A DNA stretch of 64,000 nt from Lamellibrachia columna (GCA_963662155.1 OY759263.1:39522044-39586043), one strand, 5' to 3'. Counted from the first letter of the stretch, positions 1 through 14,431 are shown. Notes: a model not told the origin generated them from the letters alone. Program-made: numbers and translations.

Positions 1-117
1 TCCCCCACTACATGATACTTTGAATTACGTTGGCCGGTGTCAGCACCCTTATGAACTATGATTGGAATATAAACTGGGGAAAATACATCAATGTATGACA
101 CTAAACAAAACAGCTGC

Positions 118-197
118 TGAAACCCCCTCTCTCCATGAAACCCCCCTCTATCCACAAACCCCCTCTGTCCATGATACCCCCTCTATCCACGAAACCC
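118..197. repeat. Short tandem repeat, about 18-bp unit, four copies
   Basis: Four imperfect copies of a unit of the form AAACCCCCTCTNTCCATG run head to tail just before the first LINE-like sequence. No coding meaning is evident. Confidence 0.7.
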
Positions 198-475
198 TCA
201 GTTCCAGATACTAAATTTCAGGAGGCTAAATCGGACTATTTAGGGCAGTTAATTGTAACTCCAGAAATGGTAGCTTAATAAATCACCTGGAGTGGATGGA
301 ATTCCTCCAAAACTGCTAATGGAAACAGTAGAAGAAATTGGCACACCACTTGCAAGAATGTTCAACTTGTCATTAAAAGAGTTAGTGGTTCCTGTTGAAT
401 GGAAAGAAGCAACCATCATACCATTATTTAAAAAGCGTTCAATAAATAAGTCAGAGAATTACCAGTGAGTTTTAG
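198..475 (+). mobile_element. CR1-like LINE fragment (RT N-terminal part), left half of an interrupted copy
   Basis: Translating the + strand gives reverse-transcriptase (RT) text closely matching the better preserved CR1 at 45.4-49.5 kb, including NKSPGVDGIPPKLL and EWKEATIIPLFKK, and stopping at the NYxPVSLTS region. It contains stop codons and a small internal deletion near 275. The same reading resumes at about 3365, so the fragment is the left half of a copy split by another CR1 in the opposite orientation. Confidence 0.75.
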
Positions 476-479
476 CAAG

Positions 480-3353
<2,874 letters not shown>

Positions 3354-3364
3354 TTAGTTTCGTT

Positions 3365-3749
3365 GAATTTAACATAAGTGATTTGTAAATTATTAGAAAG
3401 ATTAATCAAAGACCATATGGTGGACTTCCTTGTTAGGCATACATTATAAAATCCATCTCAACATGGATTCCTAAAAGCGAGGTCATGCTTAACAAATATG
3501 TTATGTTTTTTGAAAGAAATCACTAAGTGGCTAGACGAGGGATCACCAGTAGATATTATATAGCCCTACTTAGATTTTCAGAAAGCTTTTGACAGTGCCA
3601 TATCAAAGATTACTACTTAAATTAAAAGCCCATGGTATCGGGGATGGCACAGTCGACTGGATAGAACAATGGCTGACAGAAGACAGCATGTTGTAGTAGA
3701 TGGGGAGGTTTCAAACTGGAAATCAGTTTTGAGTGGGGTACCACAAGGA
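3365..3749 (+). mobile_element. CR1-like LINE fragment, right half of the interrupted copy
   Basis: The + strand reading continues the RT begun at 198-475 with CKLLERLIKDHMVDFLV, then QHGFLKARSCLTNMLCF, DFQKAFD and ending at SGVPQG. It carries several stops and frameshifts. The copy ends abruptly before the FADD motif, so its 3' part is missing or was replaced by the following sequence. Confidence 0.75.
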
Positions 3750-3757
3750 TTCAACTT

Positions 3758-3937
3758 GGAAGCAGGCTGCGATACTTCAGTGACAGTGGTGATTGTTCAG
3801 AACAAGCAAAGCAACATATCAAGCAGGAGTTCATCACTGCACTGAACTCGTCAGAATACAGCGTCCTGTGTCACAACTTCCCGGGCTGTAGCTGTGTTGT
3901 GGTTGAGTGTGGTCCATCAGCAGCTGGCTACCAGTGA
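3758..3937 (+). other. Exon-like open frame of about 60 codons, unrecognised
   Basis: Directly after the CR1 fragment there is an open frame ending at TGA (3935-3937). It is cysteine-containing and balanced in composition, with segments such as LRYFSDSGDC, QEFITALNSSEYSVLC and CSCVVVECG. The tone resembles extracellular modules of animal receptors, but I cannot name a family. No convincing polypyrimidine tract and acceptor were seen. It may be a captured exon, part of a pseudogene, or chance. Confidence 0.25.
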
Positions 3938-3939
3938 CA

Positions 3940-5860
3940 GAACAGTCTGTCGTTGACACTGTGTGATAGAATCACTTCTTTGTTCTTCAGTGATATCATG
4001 CAGTCAACTGTATTAGTTTAATTATCCGTCAGATGGTGGCAGCACCCAGTGTAATGTAATGCATTTTAAAGAGCTTTTTAAAGGTTTATTAATTACCATT
4101 GTTGCATATTTTTATTTTGTTTATAGCTGCACTGATTTGTTGATTGCTGGCAACATTTCTTATAACTAAGTTGTCTTCACCAATTTTTCCTGAAAGTCAG
4201 GGGTCACTGGTTGGGGCACTGCCCTAGTTGGTCTGATGTGGTTGTACAGTAAAAGACCATTGATTGTACATTAAATAACCACTGCTGTTTTGGTAAGTCT
4301 CACCATTTATTTTTAATGCCGTGTAAAGTAAAACTTTCAATTTATATTTAATTTTGTAGAAAACTGTGTGATTATTAGTTGTTCATTTACTGATATGATA
4401 AGAAGATGGAAATGAATTGCGAACCTGGGGGAGGACTGTCAGATAATCCACATTGGCTGAGTGTAAACAAGACTGAATGAGATTATGAATGCTTGTAGCC
4501 AGTAGATGACGGAGCACTTTATAGATTTATAAACTGCTCCGTCAGTTTATAGATTTATAGTTCTAATTATGTTTAGTGATGTTAGTTAATGTTGGAATTA
4601 AGTTATCTCTCTGATGTTGCCATGATTAATCACCTTGTGGGGCCACTAGGAAAGTGTAATGGACTATTGTGTGGAGACCTTTAAGCATGAGTGGACTACA
4701 CTGTGAATGTTGGGTTCAGTCAGTCAATACACATGTTGTAAGGTTTGGTCAGCCTAAAATGGTAAGAACAGAGATAGTGGTCATTTCAGACATATTTAAT
4801 CAATAATTTAACGTTAGCATAAAGAAAACCCAGGTTGATACAACTTATGTAAGTCAAGCTAGTTTCTGACCAGTTTGCAGCTTTGCTTATTATTTAGTCT
4901 ACACAGTAGGGAGGGGTAGAGTCGCCCCGACTGTGTTAAGGACTGTCAAACGGGAGAAATGTTTACCCGATTTAGAATGCAGGCCATAAGAAACTAGTTT
5001 AGTTGGCAACTGACCGTCGCCAAGGACATAAGAAGGTATCCCAGTCCTGGGGGGGTTCAGAAGGTGATTCGATACCTTGCATACGACGGTCATTTCCAGC
5101 ATGTACGGGGATGACGGTTGTATCTGGACATCGGCCAATAACGGCTTTCTCGATTTCCTAAAATGGTTAACCGCGCCTCCACTGGGGCGGGGTTCTTCTG
5201 AAATCTCTGGTATAAATAGGCCAGAAATATATTCATAAAACAACGGATGCGCGCGATCTAAATTACCACGCAGCTCGTTCAATTTGGACTAAAAATTATC
5301 GGCAAGGATGAGCCACGCCGGCCCATACCTACCTTACCATTAGAAAGCTAAAGTTATTGAAGACGTTTAAATGTTAAATGGGAGAAACAAGAACAATGGT
5401 AGAGAGACCAGTCTATGTCGTACGATCAACACTTCTGCGTTAATAAAATCTTGCGAACCTGGAAGATGCGTTCACGGCTTATTATACCGATCTGATCGTC
5501 TGCGATATTATCAGTAAGCAGCTAGACGATCTGGCGAACGACAAAGACAACTACTACACAACTGTGAGTATTCTCGACGAATGCACGCGCCCTTAAGAGA
5601 AGCGAGAATCTTACAATGTGAACGTTTTCACACTGTTAATTAAGTATGTTACATTAATAGAGGTTTTTACACGAGTATTATTATTAAAGTAAAACATGCA
5701 CGTTTGTTTGATGAATGGATATACACAGTATACATTAGTATTAAATAATAATAATGTGTAAATAGCATTAGTATGCGAGAAACATAAGTAACCCATTAGA
5801 GGCCGTGGCCGGCCGCTCTGTCCAGTCCTGGAACGGCCGCCGCCGGCCGCTTACAGGACC
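3940..5860. other. Unassigned intergenic DNA
   Basis: No exon or transposon was recognised with confidence. At 5208-5217 there is a TATA-box-like TATAAATAG just upstream of GC-rich sequence, as in a promoter or LTR. The minus-strand ORF across 4899-5282 is unrecognised. At 5800-5860 there is a GC-rich stretch with repeated GGCCGGCCGC-type palindromes. Confidence 0.4.
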
Positions 5861-8300
5861 CACTATTCAAAACAATCCTGGCGATTAACTACTGAACTAA
5901 ACGGTACCAAACTTTTGTCACAACCTAGTGGATACATTTTGCAACAACATCAGCGCGTTACTTGCATGGGTTGCCGTTTTGGAAATCTTGATTTTCATCG
6001 GTTTTGTTCACGCTATCTCGAAATTTTTTTTAAATATATTTTTCATGACAGAGTATGGTGTAACCTGAAAAATAACCGTCAGAATTTTATATTTTTCAGT
6101 GGTGCAAAGCTAACACATACAGGGGAGAGTTGCCGGGATTGGACTAGGCAAAGTCAATAATAGTACGTCCCACCCTGTGCGTTTTGCCCCCACTAATGTT
6201 GGCCTTTTTGCCCCACACGTTCGATATTAAAATTTCACCATCTGTATATTACTGGCTTTTGTCACTCGCATCCACAACATTCACAACATTAATGATTACA
6301 TATTTGTCTATTGCATACACTCAATGCGTTGTCTCAGTTTCTTATGGTTACTGCCCACAAAACGACTTTTAGGGTGACCATTTTTATAATTTATAGAATC
6401 AAAAGTTTGACGTAAAAACAAATATCGCGTGAATTTCGTTTTCTGCCCCGTATTCTAACCAAATGTGAAGAACTGTATGTGGCTTCATTTGGCAATCTCG
6501 AAATTCTTATTTTCCCGCCGTGAAACTAGTTAGATGATGGGCTTTATGCCCCAAAACTTGAGTTATACCCCATGCTACTCTATACGTTATGTTCCAGCGC
6601 GACATTGTCTGGGAAGTCTGGAAGTATCGTAGATCAAGCGCGGCAACGGACGGAAAGGGTATATGTATTTATCTAAATGCTTCCCAAAGCTGATATCAAT
6701 ATCGTTAGAATCTACCATGGACATATATTTACTAAATATATGTCCATGGAATCTACTGCATAGTCACACAGTCAAAAATAATAAAATATGCAGGTTGGCG
6801 GTAAGGCCATTATACTCGCTAATGTTTTAGCATATTCGTTGAAGTGGCCGATATAAACGCATGTTTATAATGCGTGTGATTTCGTTTAAACGGGTGGTTT
6901 TCCTATATAGCGACTTTTACCTTATATGCGTAATATACAGAACCAGCCATAAGTGAGCGAACATAGCGTATTTTCAATATTGTGCCACTGTCGTTTGCTG
7001 CGCGGGCGCAGTCCCTTTATGAATTGAATAGCACCATTTGCGCATGCAGCGAATATGCCGAAAATCACAGTACACTTCCCGCGGTCGGAACGATTTAGTC
7101 ACATAACGTAGCGTAAGGCGTACCGGCGCGCGTGTTTTGGTGCAAGTTCAAACGGTTAACGCTTTCGTAGGTAACGTTGTTGCAATTAATAATTGCTGAA
7201 TTATTATGAATATGTGATGCAAGCGCAACACCAGAGTTGACGTTTGTGTGTGTTGCTTCTGGTTCAAGATGCGTAAGTAATAATTACCTTTAGTGAACCA
7301 TATTGAAACATGAATCAATCGTTAATGCCTTGCAGAATCGATCCACGCTCACAACGCTCACCACGATGCATGGTAGTACTGAAACACGCAAATGTGATAA
7401 AATTATGATGTTAGCTATTTAAATAGCAGGAGGTCATAGGACAGGGAAAATAGGCATGAAACATGGTAAACGTGGCACAGAAAACATACAAGTAACAGGT
7501 CTATGGTTTCGTTTATTCACTAAACTTGTTTCCGACTGGCAGTGTAAACGTGTAACAACGGCTAAGGGTTGGTTTTCTCGAGATGTATTTCTGTTTGGGG
7601 TTACATTAATCAATAGTACGAAAGCCTAATAGCTGTTGTCATTCACGAGTTAGTGCAGACTTTGAACTGCATCTTTTTGACGACTATCCGTTTTGGGGAC
7701 CAAAACTGTAATAAACGCGACCAACGATCGCATAAACCGTTCGCGTGACGATTATTTTTACATATTTGGAGCGACCGGAACAAGGCATTTGATCGAGCGA
7801 TGATAGAGGAGTTCGTAATTGTTCTTCATAAACATAAATCACTAAAAGTATTTTCTTGATAGAAGCACTTTTTACCTGTACATAAAATGCTGCTGCTAAT
7901 ACTTGTCGGTTGTCAAACTGATATATTGCTTTGAAGTATAAACATCTTTAAAGCATAAGTCTACTACTGCTGACGCAGACGTGATATTATCGCTGGACAT
8001 GCCACATATGTATGTGTTTACGTTTTAAAAATCATATGGTTATATTGTACGAATCATCTAAATATTACTACTGCCACTAAGAACAAACGGTTTCGTCAAA
8101 CCTAGCAAACGGACATGAGTGAAAGACCCCACGAAAATGTTATCGGCTAATTACGTGGTGATGTAATGACAGCATATTGCCCTATGTCCAGATCCAGAGA
8201 AGATGCAGTATGTACAACATATGACTGAATCAACGCAACGACTGAATCAAATGGTGAAGCCCTTGAAGGATGTTCCCAAACGCCTGCGATACACGATACG
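5861..8300. other. Unassigned intergenic DNA
   Basis: Only short open frames without family resemblance occur here. The one distinct structure is a perfect palindrome at 6715-6749, listed separately. Confidence 0.4.
6708..6755. repeat. Perfect 17-bp palindrome flanked by a 7-bp direct repeat
   Basis: Arms 6715-6731 and 6733-6749 are perfect reverse complements (CCATGGACATATATTTA) around a single C. GAATCTA flanks the structure on both sides (6708-6714 and 6749-6755, sharing one base), which looks like a target-site duplication around a minimal insertion. Confidence 0.8.
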
Positions 8301-8314
8301 GCCAGTCGGAAATG

Positions 8315-8800
8315 CTAATTACGGAAAATGGGCCACAATTAACATCAATTTAGTTCAATAAGTTGGTAGACAAGGGGAACTTCGAGCACAGAACGTCCAG
8401 TCCGCATCACCAGAAGGGTAATCGGAAAGCGGAGGCAGCAGTGAAGACTGCCAAGATGCTCATGACAAAGGCATATGGGATCGAGAAGACAACGATGAAA
8501 AGAAAGTATGACAGAACAACAAAAGCTATGGAAGCATTAATCAGGGGTGACATAGTGAGAATGATACCAGATCCGCTGAACAATAAAGCATGGGAAAAGG
8601 CAAATATAATACGGTGGTCTTGGTGAAAGATATCACCTGTTCGACTAAGGCAAGAGGCTACAGAGACCAAGCCGTGCAGAATTGTTGAGAGTCCCAAGAA
8701 ATACGCCAGCAGACCAGCTGATCAGATATGAACAGCAAAGTCCAGGGAAAGGCCACGATCCCGAATCACCGGCCACAGAAACCATGCAGACAACAAGAAA
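8315..8800 (+). pseudogene. Ty3/Gypsy-type retrotransposon integrase remnant
   Basis: The + strand reads LITENGPQLTSI, a stop (8351-8353), then an open frame to 8626 with FEHRTSSPHHQKGN and KAEAAVKTAK. This is the central core of a retroviral-type integrase: the second catalytic region (normally SDNGPQF) and the SSPxHPQxNGxAE region holding the third catalytic residue. The second catalytic Asp position reads Glu. A deletion then fuses the core to YDRTTKAMEAL and GDIVRM, which resembles the C-terminal GPY/F-type module. No LTRs were identified nearby. The fragment is dead. Confidence 0.75.
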
Positions 8801-8879
8801 GTGTGTGGACATCAGGCACAACAACCAGATGAGGGGGACAATCATGACCGTCAGCATACTTGAATATGTGTGATATTAT

Positions 8880-9570
8880 ATTACAGGTAGACATGAAAGA
8901 CTGCCTGTGACGTTGTGTTAAAGTAGTGCGTAATCGCAGTGGGTAGTACAAAAACAAATTACTATTAGTTAGATTACCTGTGTTACTTTAATATTCTTGT
9001 GTTCTAATGCTGCAAAACAACCAGTGACAGTAATCTGAACATGTTGTGATAATGGAGTGCATGACATGCTCTGTTCCAAGTCCGATAGCACGAAGATATT
9101 CATATAAGTTTCCAATTACCTGTTGACTTAGTTAGTACAACAAACAACATATGAGAGAAAGCATGTTACTTTATTAGGTGTAATCTGCAAGGCGGCGCCA
9201 CTGAACCACGCTTGCACTGGAAGGACGAGTCGATTGTCACGTGGGAGTTGCGCGGCAGTGGTTTTGGCGAACTTTGTGTTGGTAATAAGTCAAGTTCGCA
9301 TAACACTCTTATGAATATTAACTGCCGAAACGATGTGTATATGGTTGCTATGATGACGCCACGCGGTCATGTTTTCGGAAATGTTAACTTATGCGGCTAT
9401 GTTAGCGTAATTCAGCTCTCGTTTCCTTATGTTTAGAACAACAGACGACCAAATAAATAACTACATTGCATCCGTTTAAACAACGATTAGCACATCGGAA
9501 AGGCCACGATATTCGTGTTTCTAACATACAGTCGTAATTTCCATACGAGCGTGATTTGACATTTTGCTGC
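8880..9570. other. Unassigned DNA left of the TIR transposon
   Basis: No gene or transposon sequence was recognised. Confidence 0.3.
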
Positions 9571-9628
9571 GATGACGACGCGATGTTTCATAGCTTCTTC
9601 TTTCGACTTCGGGCCGTAGCGGCCAAAA

Positions 9629-9910
9629 GGGTCGAGTCCTGCGCGAACCGTCGAGTTCTGTCTGCGAGAACCGTCGAGTCCTGCGCGAACCGTCGAGTCC
9701 TGCGCGAACGGTCGAGTCCTGCGAGAACAGTCGAGTCCTGCGCGAACCGTCGAGTCCTGCGCGAACGAGATACTCTGCGCGAACCGTCGAGTCCTGCGCG
9801 AACCGTCGAGACCTGCGCGAACCATCGAGTCCTGCGCGAACCGTCGAGTCCTGCGCGAACGAGATACTCTGCGCGAACCGTCGAGTCCTGCGCGAACGAG
9901 ATACTCTGGT
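9629..9910 (+). repeat. 19-bp minisatellite in left TIR, about 12 units
   Basis: The unit is GTCGAGTCCTGCGCGAACC with a few variants. Three units carry an insertion GAGATACTCTGCGCGAACC. The arginine/serine-rich ORFs through here on both strands are by-products of the repeat. Confidence 0.9.
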
Positions 9911-10102
9911 TACCACTGAAAATACCGTTGTAGGATGTGCAGTGAAGTAATGCCGCAAAAAGCATAATATAATATATTACCCAGAGTACAGTGAATGGAA
10001 AAAATCCCATAAATGTACTAAAAAACTAAATTGATAGTTAAAACGACAATGCCACGAGACGGTCTGCAGAACACAACGAATTCGGGGGAACGTTTCGTGT
10101 GA

Positions 10103-10173
10103 GTTGTCGTGGCTTAGCGGTAGAGCTTTCGATTTATGTTTGGAGGGTTCTTGGTTCAATCCGCGGTGTGTCT
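10103..10173 (+). ncRNA. tRNA-like sequence with pol III A and B boxes (left TIR)
   Basis: TGGCTTAGCGGTAGAGC matches an A box plus D arm, and GGTTCAATCC matches a B box at normal spacing. An anticodon arm can be drawn (TTCGA / TTGGA around a 7-base loop). The T stem and acceptor stem do not pair properly, so it is tRNA-derived rather than a functional tRNA. It sits inside the TIR and is repeated in the other arm. Confidence 0.5.
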
Positions 10174-10450
10174 GATTTACGTTTTTTCTCGTTTAATGTT
10201 ATTATTATTTTATCAATTATTATTATTTTATTTAGTCCAATATTCGCTTTCGTTTAATTTCGCTGTCTGACAATGTGTGGTACCAAGTGTGCTTAGTACC
10301 GACTAAACAACAGAACTGGTTATAACGTTAAACAGCAAATAGTATGTGCAGCCAATCAACTTTTTTACACTTTTCTTGCCGACATTGCCGCGTTTTCATT
10401 GCCTTTCCGTACAATAGAATAGTTATTTCATTTAGTACTTTCCTTTTCAT

Positions 10451-10582
10451 ATGGCGTCTAACCATGACCAAATTGAGCAATTATTGGAAGCGGTTAGCCG
10501 CATTGTTAGAAATTCAAGCACCCCAGCAAGTGCGACGGGAGCCCCGCGTCAGCAGAACATGCCCGACGACGACGCCCGACAG
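10451..10582 (+). CDS. Integrase-like transposase, exon 1 (left-TIR copy)
   Basis: ATG opens 44 codons beginning MASNHDQIEQLLEAVSR and ending at a consensus donor (CAG|GTAAGC) in phase 0. The segment is hydrophilic with a short predicted helix followed by a Ser/Thr/Pro/Ala-rich stretch. The ATG is chosen because the other TIR has the same ATG, frame and donor. A 40-bp insertion just upstream contains a TTTAGTAC-bearing segment that recurs at about 10620, inside intron 1. Confidence 0.6.
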
Positions 10583-10841
10583 GTAAGCATTACCCATATA
10601 TGATTTCAGTTTCCGTTCAGTAGAATAGTTATTTCATTTAGTACGAATTCCTTTTCAATATGTTCTGTGCTGCTAAGAGCTACCTGAGGGGCCTTCATTT
10701 GCTATAAACGTTACATCACCCAAGAAAGGTAGCATTTCTGTTGCTGTTGGTTGTATGGCAATAACTTGTACACCAATTTGGCGTACCGGTAGATGGGTTA
10801 TACATTGCAGAGTGTCATCATTATTTTATACTTAATGTATG

Positions 10842-10847
<6 letters not shown>

Positions 10848-10912
<65 letters not shown>
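10848..10912. repeat. (TA)n microsatellite
   Basis: Pure TA array in intron 1 of the transposase. Confidence 0.95.
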
Positions 10913-10914
<2 letters not shown>

Positions 10915-11082
10915 CTGGCCAAACTGTAGAGTGCTGGCATGGCTTCTGAAGAGACCAAGACACAATATATACAATCTTTTCAAGACCCCTAACATGTCTA
11001 CTTTAAAAATATTGTTTCAGATTTTATAAAACTCAACGTACCAATGCCAACTCAGAAAGTTGTTTTATCATACTATTCGTAG

Positions 11083-11180
11083 ATCACCATGACCACTACA
11101 GCACCTTTGCCACCTGCTGCCACGACAGCCACACCCGTGGAGTATGACAACTTGGATGGGATTACACAAATGGATGAGTC
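11083..11180 (+). CDS. Integrase-like transposase, exon 2
   Basis: After an acceptor (TTCGTAG) in phase 0, the frame reads a Thr/Pro/Ala-rich stretch and then VEYDNLDGITQMDES, ending in phase 2 at GTAAGC. Phases fit exon 1 and exon 3. It is a low-complexity linker without a known domain. Confidence 0.5.
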
Positions 11181-11357
11181 GTAAGCATTGTTATATGTAA
11201 GAACATGCAAGATAGCCATCACGTAATCGTGACAGTTAACTTATTATCATATTTTCACAACTAAATATGATCAAAATGTCGTTTTGCATGTTTTCAGACA
11301 TGCGAAATTTACATTATTAAAATACGAAAATGAACAGAAAACAATATGTTGGCCATG

Positions 11358-11522
<165 letters not shown>

Positions 11523-11833
11523 GTTGACAATGGTTGCCAAAGATGCGACAAACAATATCTCCACTTCGGCAACCAGATTACATAAAATCATGACTAAATG
11601 AACTCTCCATTACAAAAAAATGGGCATATCGCATAAATATACAAAATGATTATTCAGACACCACTATAAAATTATAAGATAAGCATGTTTTACTCACCTT
11701 AATTAATCTCAATACAATGCATGGTTCAGTGTACAAACAAGGTCCTATCATCATGTAGGCTTATTTGTCCTTTGGTAATTGGCAAGTATAATAATGAATT
11801 GAATGTACCGGGATATATCTTTTCTTCTTTCAG

Positions 11834-11908
11834 ACAAGAGGCCCAAAGACTGCAGCCTCGTTCTAGTACATTGTCACTGCCCTCGGAGGCAACAGGTGGA
11901 CACCCTAG
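11834..11908 (+). CDS. Integrase-like transposase, exon 3
   Basis: After a strong acceptor (CTTCTTTCAG), phase 2 coding gives QEAQRLQPRSSTLSLPSEA and ends in phase 2 at GTACGT. It is another short linker. Confidence 0.45.
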
Positions 11909-12082
11909 GTACGTCTTTTTTAGAAGTCATAAATGCATATTACTTTAAACTCTATATGAAATATATTTTGTAACTAGTGTGCAAACATACAATAAAATGT
12001 GGATATCCCATTATGTTTTACGTTGTTGTTATTTTGTGTTAAATGTAGCACAATTAACACACCTGTCACATTTATATTTTAG

Positions 12083-12429
12083 TATTATTCAGAGCCATTA
12101 CAATTTCCCCCCCTGAGATAACGTGACTTTCCATCATGCAATGATTGTTATCGTATTTACACTTATTTTTGAAGTGCTTCAAATGGTCTGTTGCAAGTAT
12201 TCAATAGATTTGGAGCAGGTCCAAGTGCTACGGGACATTGGCATGAAGTGGAATCAAATTGCTAGAATATTAAACATCAGTGAGAGAACACTGAGGCGGC
12301 ATCGTGAACAGTTGGGTCACACAACAGAGATATTCACAGACATGAGTGATGACCAACTTGATGCAGCCATCAACAGTATACTCCAGTCCACTACCTGTGG
12401 AGAAACATATGTTTGTGGAAGCCTTAGAG
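12083..12429 (+). pseudogene. Integrase-like transposase, exon 4 with helix-turn-helix; in-frame stop
   Basis: An acceptor TTATATTTTAG opens the exon in phase 2, fitting exon 3. A TGA occurs at 12114-12116. Further on, the frame reads LEQVQVLRDIGMKWNQIARI then LNISERTLRRH, a helix-turn-helix of the kind found at the start of integrase-like transposases, then SDDQLDAAINSIL. It ends in phase 1 at GAG|GTAACC. The stop argues that this copy cannot make the full protein, unless the real acceptor lies after 12116. Confidence 0.55.
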
Positions 12430-12738
12430 GTAACCTGTTGTTACTGTACTAGCACTCTCACCAAACTATTGACAAATTTTGATTTAACCAGGTTGCTGAA
12501 TTTGGCTTGCACTATGGATCTACGGATGGTGTCCACTCACACAATGACTATGTTATATTAGTGGTAAAATTATTATTTATAGTAGTCACATTTATCCATG
12601 CTACAATAGAGTAGTTCCTTTATTAATTTTTTTTATTTGGCATGAAAATAAATGCTACAAAATACAGGTAACTACAATTCATGCCTGGAATCCAGTAAAA
12701 AGTAGACAACTAGTTGTGATGATATAATTGTATACCAG

Positions 12739-13286
12739 TAAATAACACTGATGGTGCATCAAGGGCCGTCATCTACGTAAAAGTTGCTACCAATAACAGA
12801 GCCAACACTGTGCTGGAATTCTTCACGCAAGGTGTTGGTATCTTCCACCTACCATCTCGAGTGCGTGGGGACATGGGCATGGAGAATGTTGATGTCGCAA
12901 ATTTCATGATTACTTCTCGGGGACCACACAGGGGCAGCTTTATTGTAGGTAGAAGTGTCCACAACCAGAGAATTGAACGGTTGTGGGGGGAAAGCAACAG
13001 GGTTGTGGTTCACAAGTTTAAAACACTGTTTAGAGAGATGGAAGACAGTGGGATACTGAGTCCTATCAATGAAGTTGACTTGTACGCCTTGCACGTCATC
13101 TTCACGGCAAAAGTGCAGCAATCACTGGATGAGTTCCAGCGCCAGTGGAACTTCCATGGACTGAGCCGCTTTCACAAGGTCCACTTTTGCGCTCTGGCGT
13201 GGAACTGTGGTTACATCTGGTCCAGGCAACAGGAACACATTTCGGTAGAAAGTACCCACATGACTTCTGGCTACTGGTTGTCCTAA
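12739..13286 (+). CDS. Integrase-like transposase, exon 5 with DDE-type core (partial)
   Basis: The acceptor (TATACCAG) gives phase 1, fitting exon 4. The frame reads DGASRAVIYVKVATNNRANT, then PSRVRGDMGMENVDVANF with the second catalytic Asp, then GRSVHNQRIERLWG with the catalytic Glu, and ends at TAA. This pattern belongs to a widespread animal family of integrase-core proteins. In such proteins a segment with the first catalytic Asp (a WHxDGNHK-like motif) should come before DGxSR. It is absent both from exon 4 and from the intervening 310 bp, so an internal deletion is likely. The C-terminal 35 residues look out of frame compared with the family. Confidence 0.65.
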
Positions 13287-13732
13287 AGCCCTGTAAATAG
13301 TTTGATAATATTTTAATGAAATATATAAAATGATGCATTTTATAATTATATAACATTGTCAATGGAAGATAAAGTTATTTAGTGACTATAACACAGATCA
13401 ATATTATATGTTTGTAATACATATTGGAAAAAAATTATTTAAAAATGCAAAGCCTTTAACAATGCTAAATGATAACTGTTTTACAAATAGTGGTCTTTAG
13501 CTTAGACTCATAACCTAAGTCTTGTTACAAACAATATTTATAAAATGAGCTCATAAACACACTTCTACAATTTGCCACTGACAAGGTTTTGATCCATTTT
13601 TAAATAACTTATATAACATGAAACATGTTAAGTATCAAGAGTCCAGCTTTAACAAAGAAAAACTTATTATATGTTTGCTACAAATTATGAAAAATCTTTT
13701 AACGAATGCATTCGCTCGTCAATATTTATATA

Positions 13733-13820
13733 TATATATATCTAAATATACACACACATGTCATGTATTAAAAGTATGCAAATATTGCATACTTTTAATA
13801 CATGACATGTGTGTATATTT

Positions 13821-13875
<55 letters not shown>

Positions 13876-13949
13876 TAAGTACATGTAAAACAAGTTAGAA
13901 TATATATATATATATATATTCTAACTTGTTTTACACGTACTTATATATA

Positions 13950-14038
<89 letters not shown>
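13733..14038. repeat. Two long hairpins embedded in (TA)n arrays
   Basis: Hairpin 1 has arms of about 48 bp (about 13733-13781 and 13785-13833; GTCATGTATTAAAAGTATGC in the left arm) around a 3-base centre. Hairpin 2 has 27-bp arms (13874-13900 and 13919-13945, one mismatch) around a TA core. TA arrays fill 13822-13872 and 13966-14038. Confidence 0.9.
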
Positions 14039-14042
<4 letters not shown>

Positions 14043-14293
14043 GGGCTTTTGCCTAAAATAAAACATTATTATTAGTAGTATTATAATACCTAGCCCTCCG
14101 AGGCCACCTCTGTGGACGGCTTCTCTGATTTGACTGGAACAGTTGACGCAGTTCAATCTGCAATAGAACCAAATTACAATATGAAAGAATGTAATATTGA
14201 CTATTTGCTTACAAAAATATTCAAATTCATGATATTAAAATTTCATATAATATCATTATCCGAAGGGACAAAAATCATATGGGTAATGCTTAC

Positions 14294-14431
14294 CTGTCGG
14301 GCGTCGCCGTCGGGCATGTTCTGGCTCTGCTGACGCGGGGCTCCCGTCGCACTTGCTGGGGTGCTTGAATTTCTAACAATGCGACTAACCGCTTCCAATA
14401 ATTGCCCAATTTGGTCATAGTTAGACGCCAT
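14294..14431 (-). CDS. Duplicate exon 1 in the right TIR
   Basis: On the minus strand the same exon opens MASNYDQIGQLLEAVSR and has 46 codons, two more (SQ) than the left copy, ending at the same donor. On this strand it points inward, but the remaining exons are on +, so it has no downstream partner unless the central part can invert. Confidence 0.5.

Larger units (their letters stand above)
9613..10606 (+). repeat. Left terminal inverted repeat
   Basis: This arm matches the reverse complement of 14272-15417 along most of its length, ending just after the exon-1 splice donor (GTAAGCATTACCCATAT). It differs by fewer minisatellite units and by an insertion of about 40 bp just before the exon-1 ATG. 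Confidence 0.85.

Noticed and set aside
4899..5282. 127-codon minus-strand ORF as a gene
   Set aside because: No recognisable motifs or splice partners. The + strand has a TATA-like box, so it may be a promoter or LTR, but no second LTR was found.
9487..10010. Arginine/serine-rich proteins (SRRTRRFAQDS pattern) on both strands
   Set aside because: These are translations of the 19-bp minisatellite in the transposon TIR; several frames are open at once.
10103..10173. A functional tRNA gene
   Set aside because: A and B boxes fit, but the acceptor and T stems do not pair and the same sequence recurs in the inverted arm as part of a transposon.
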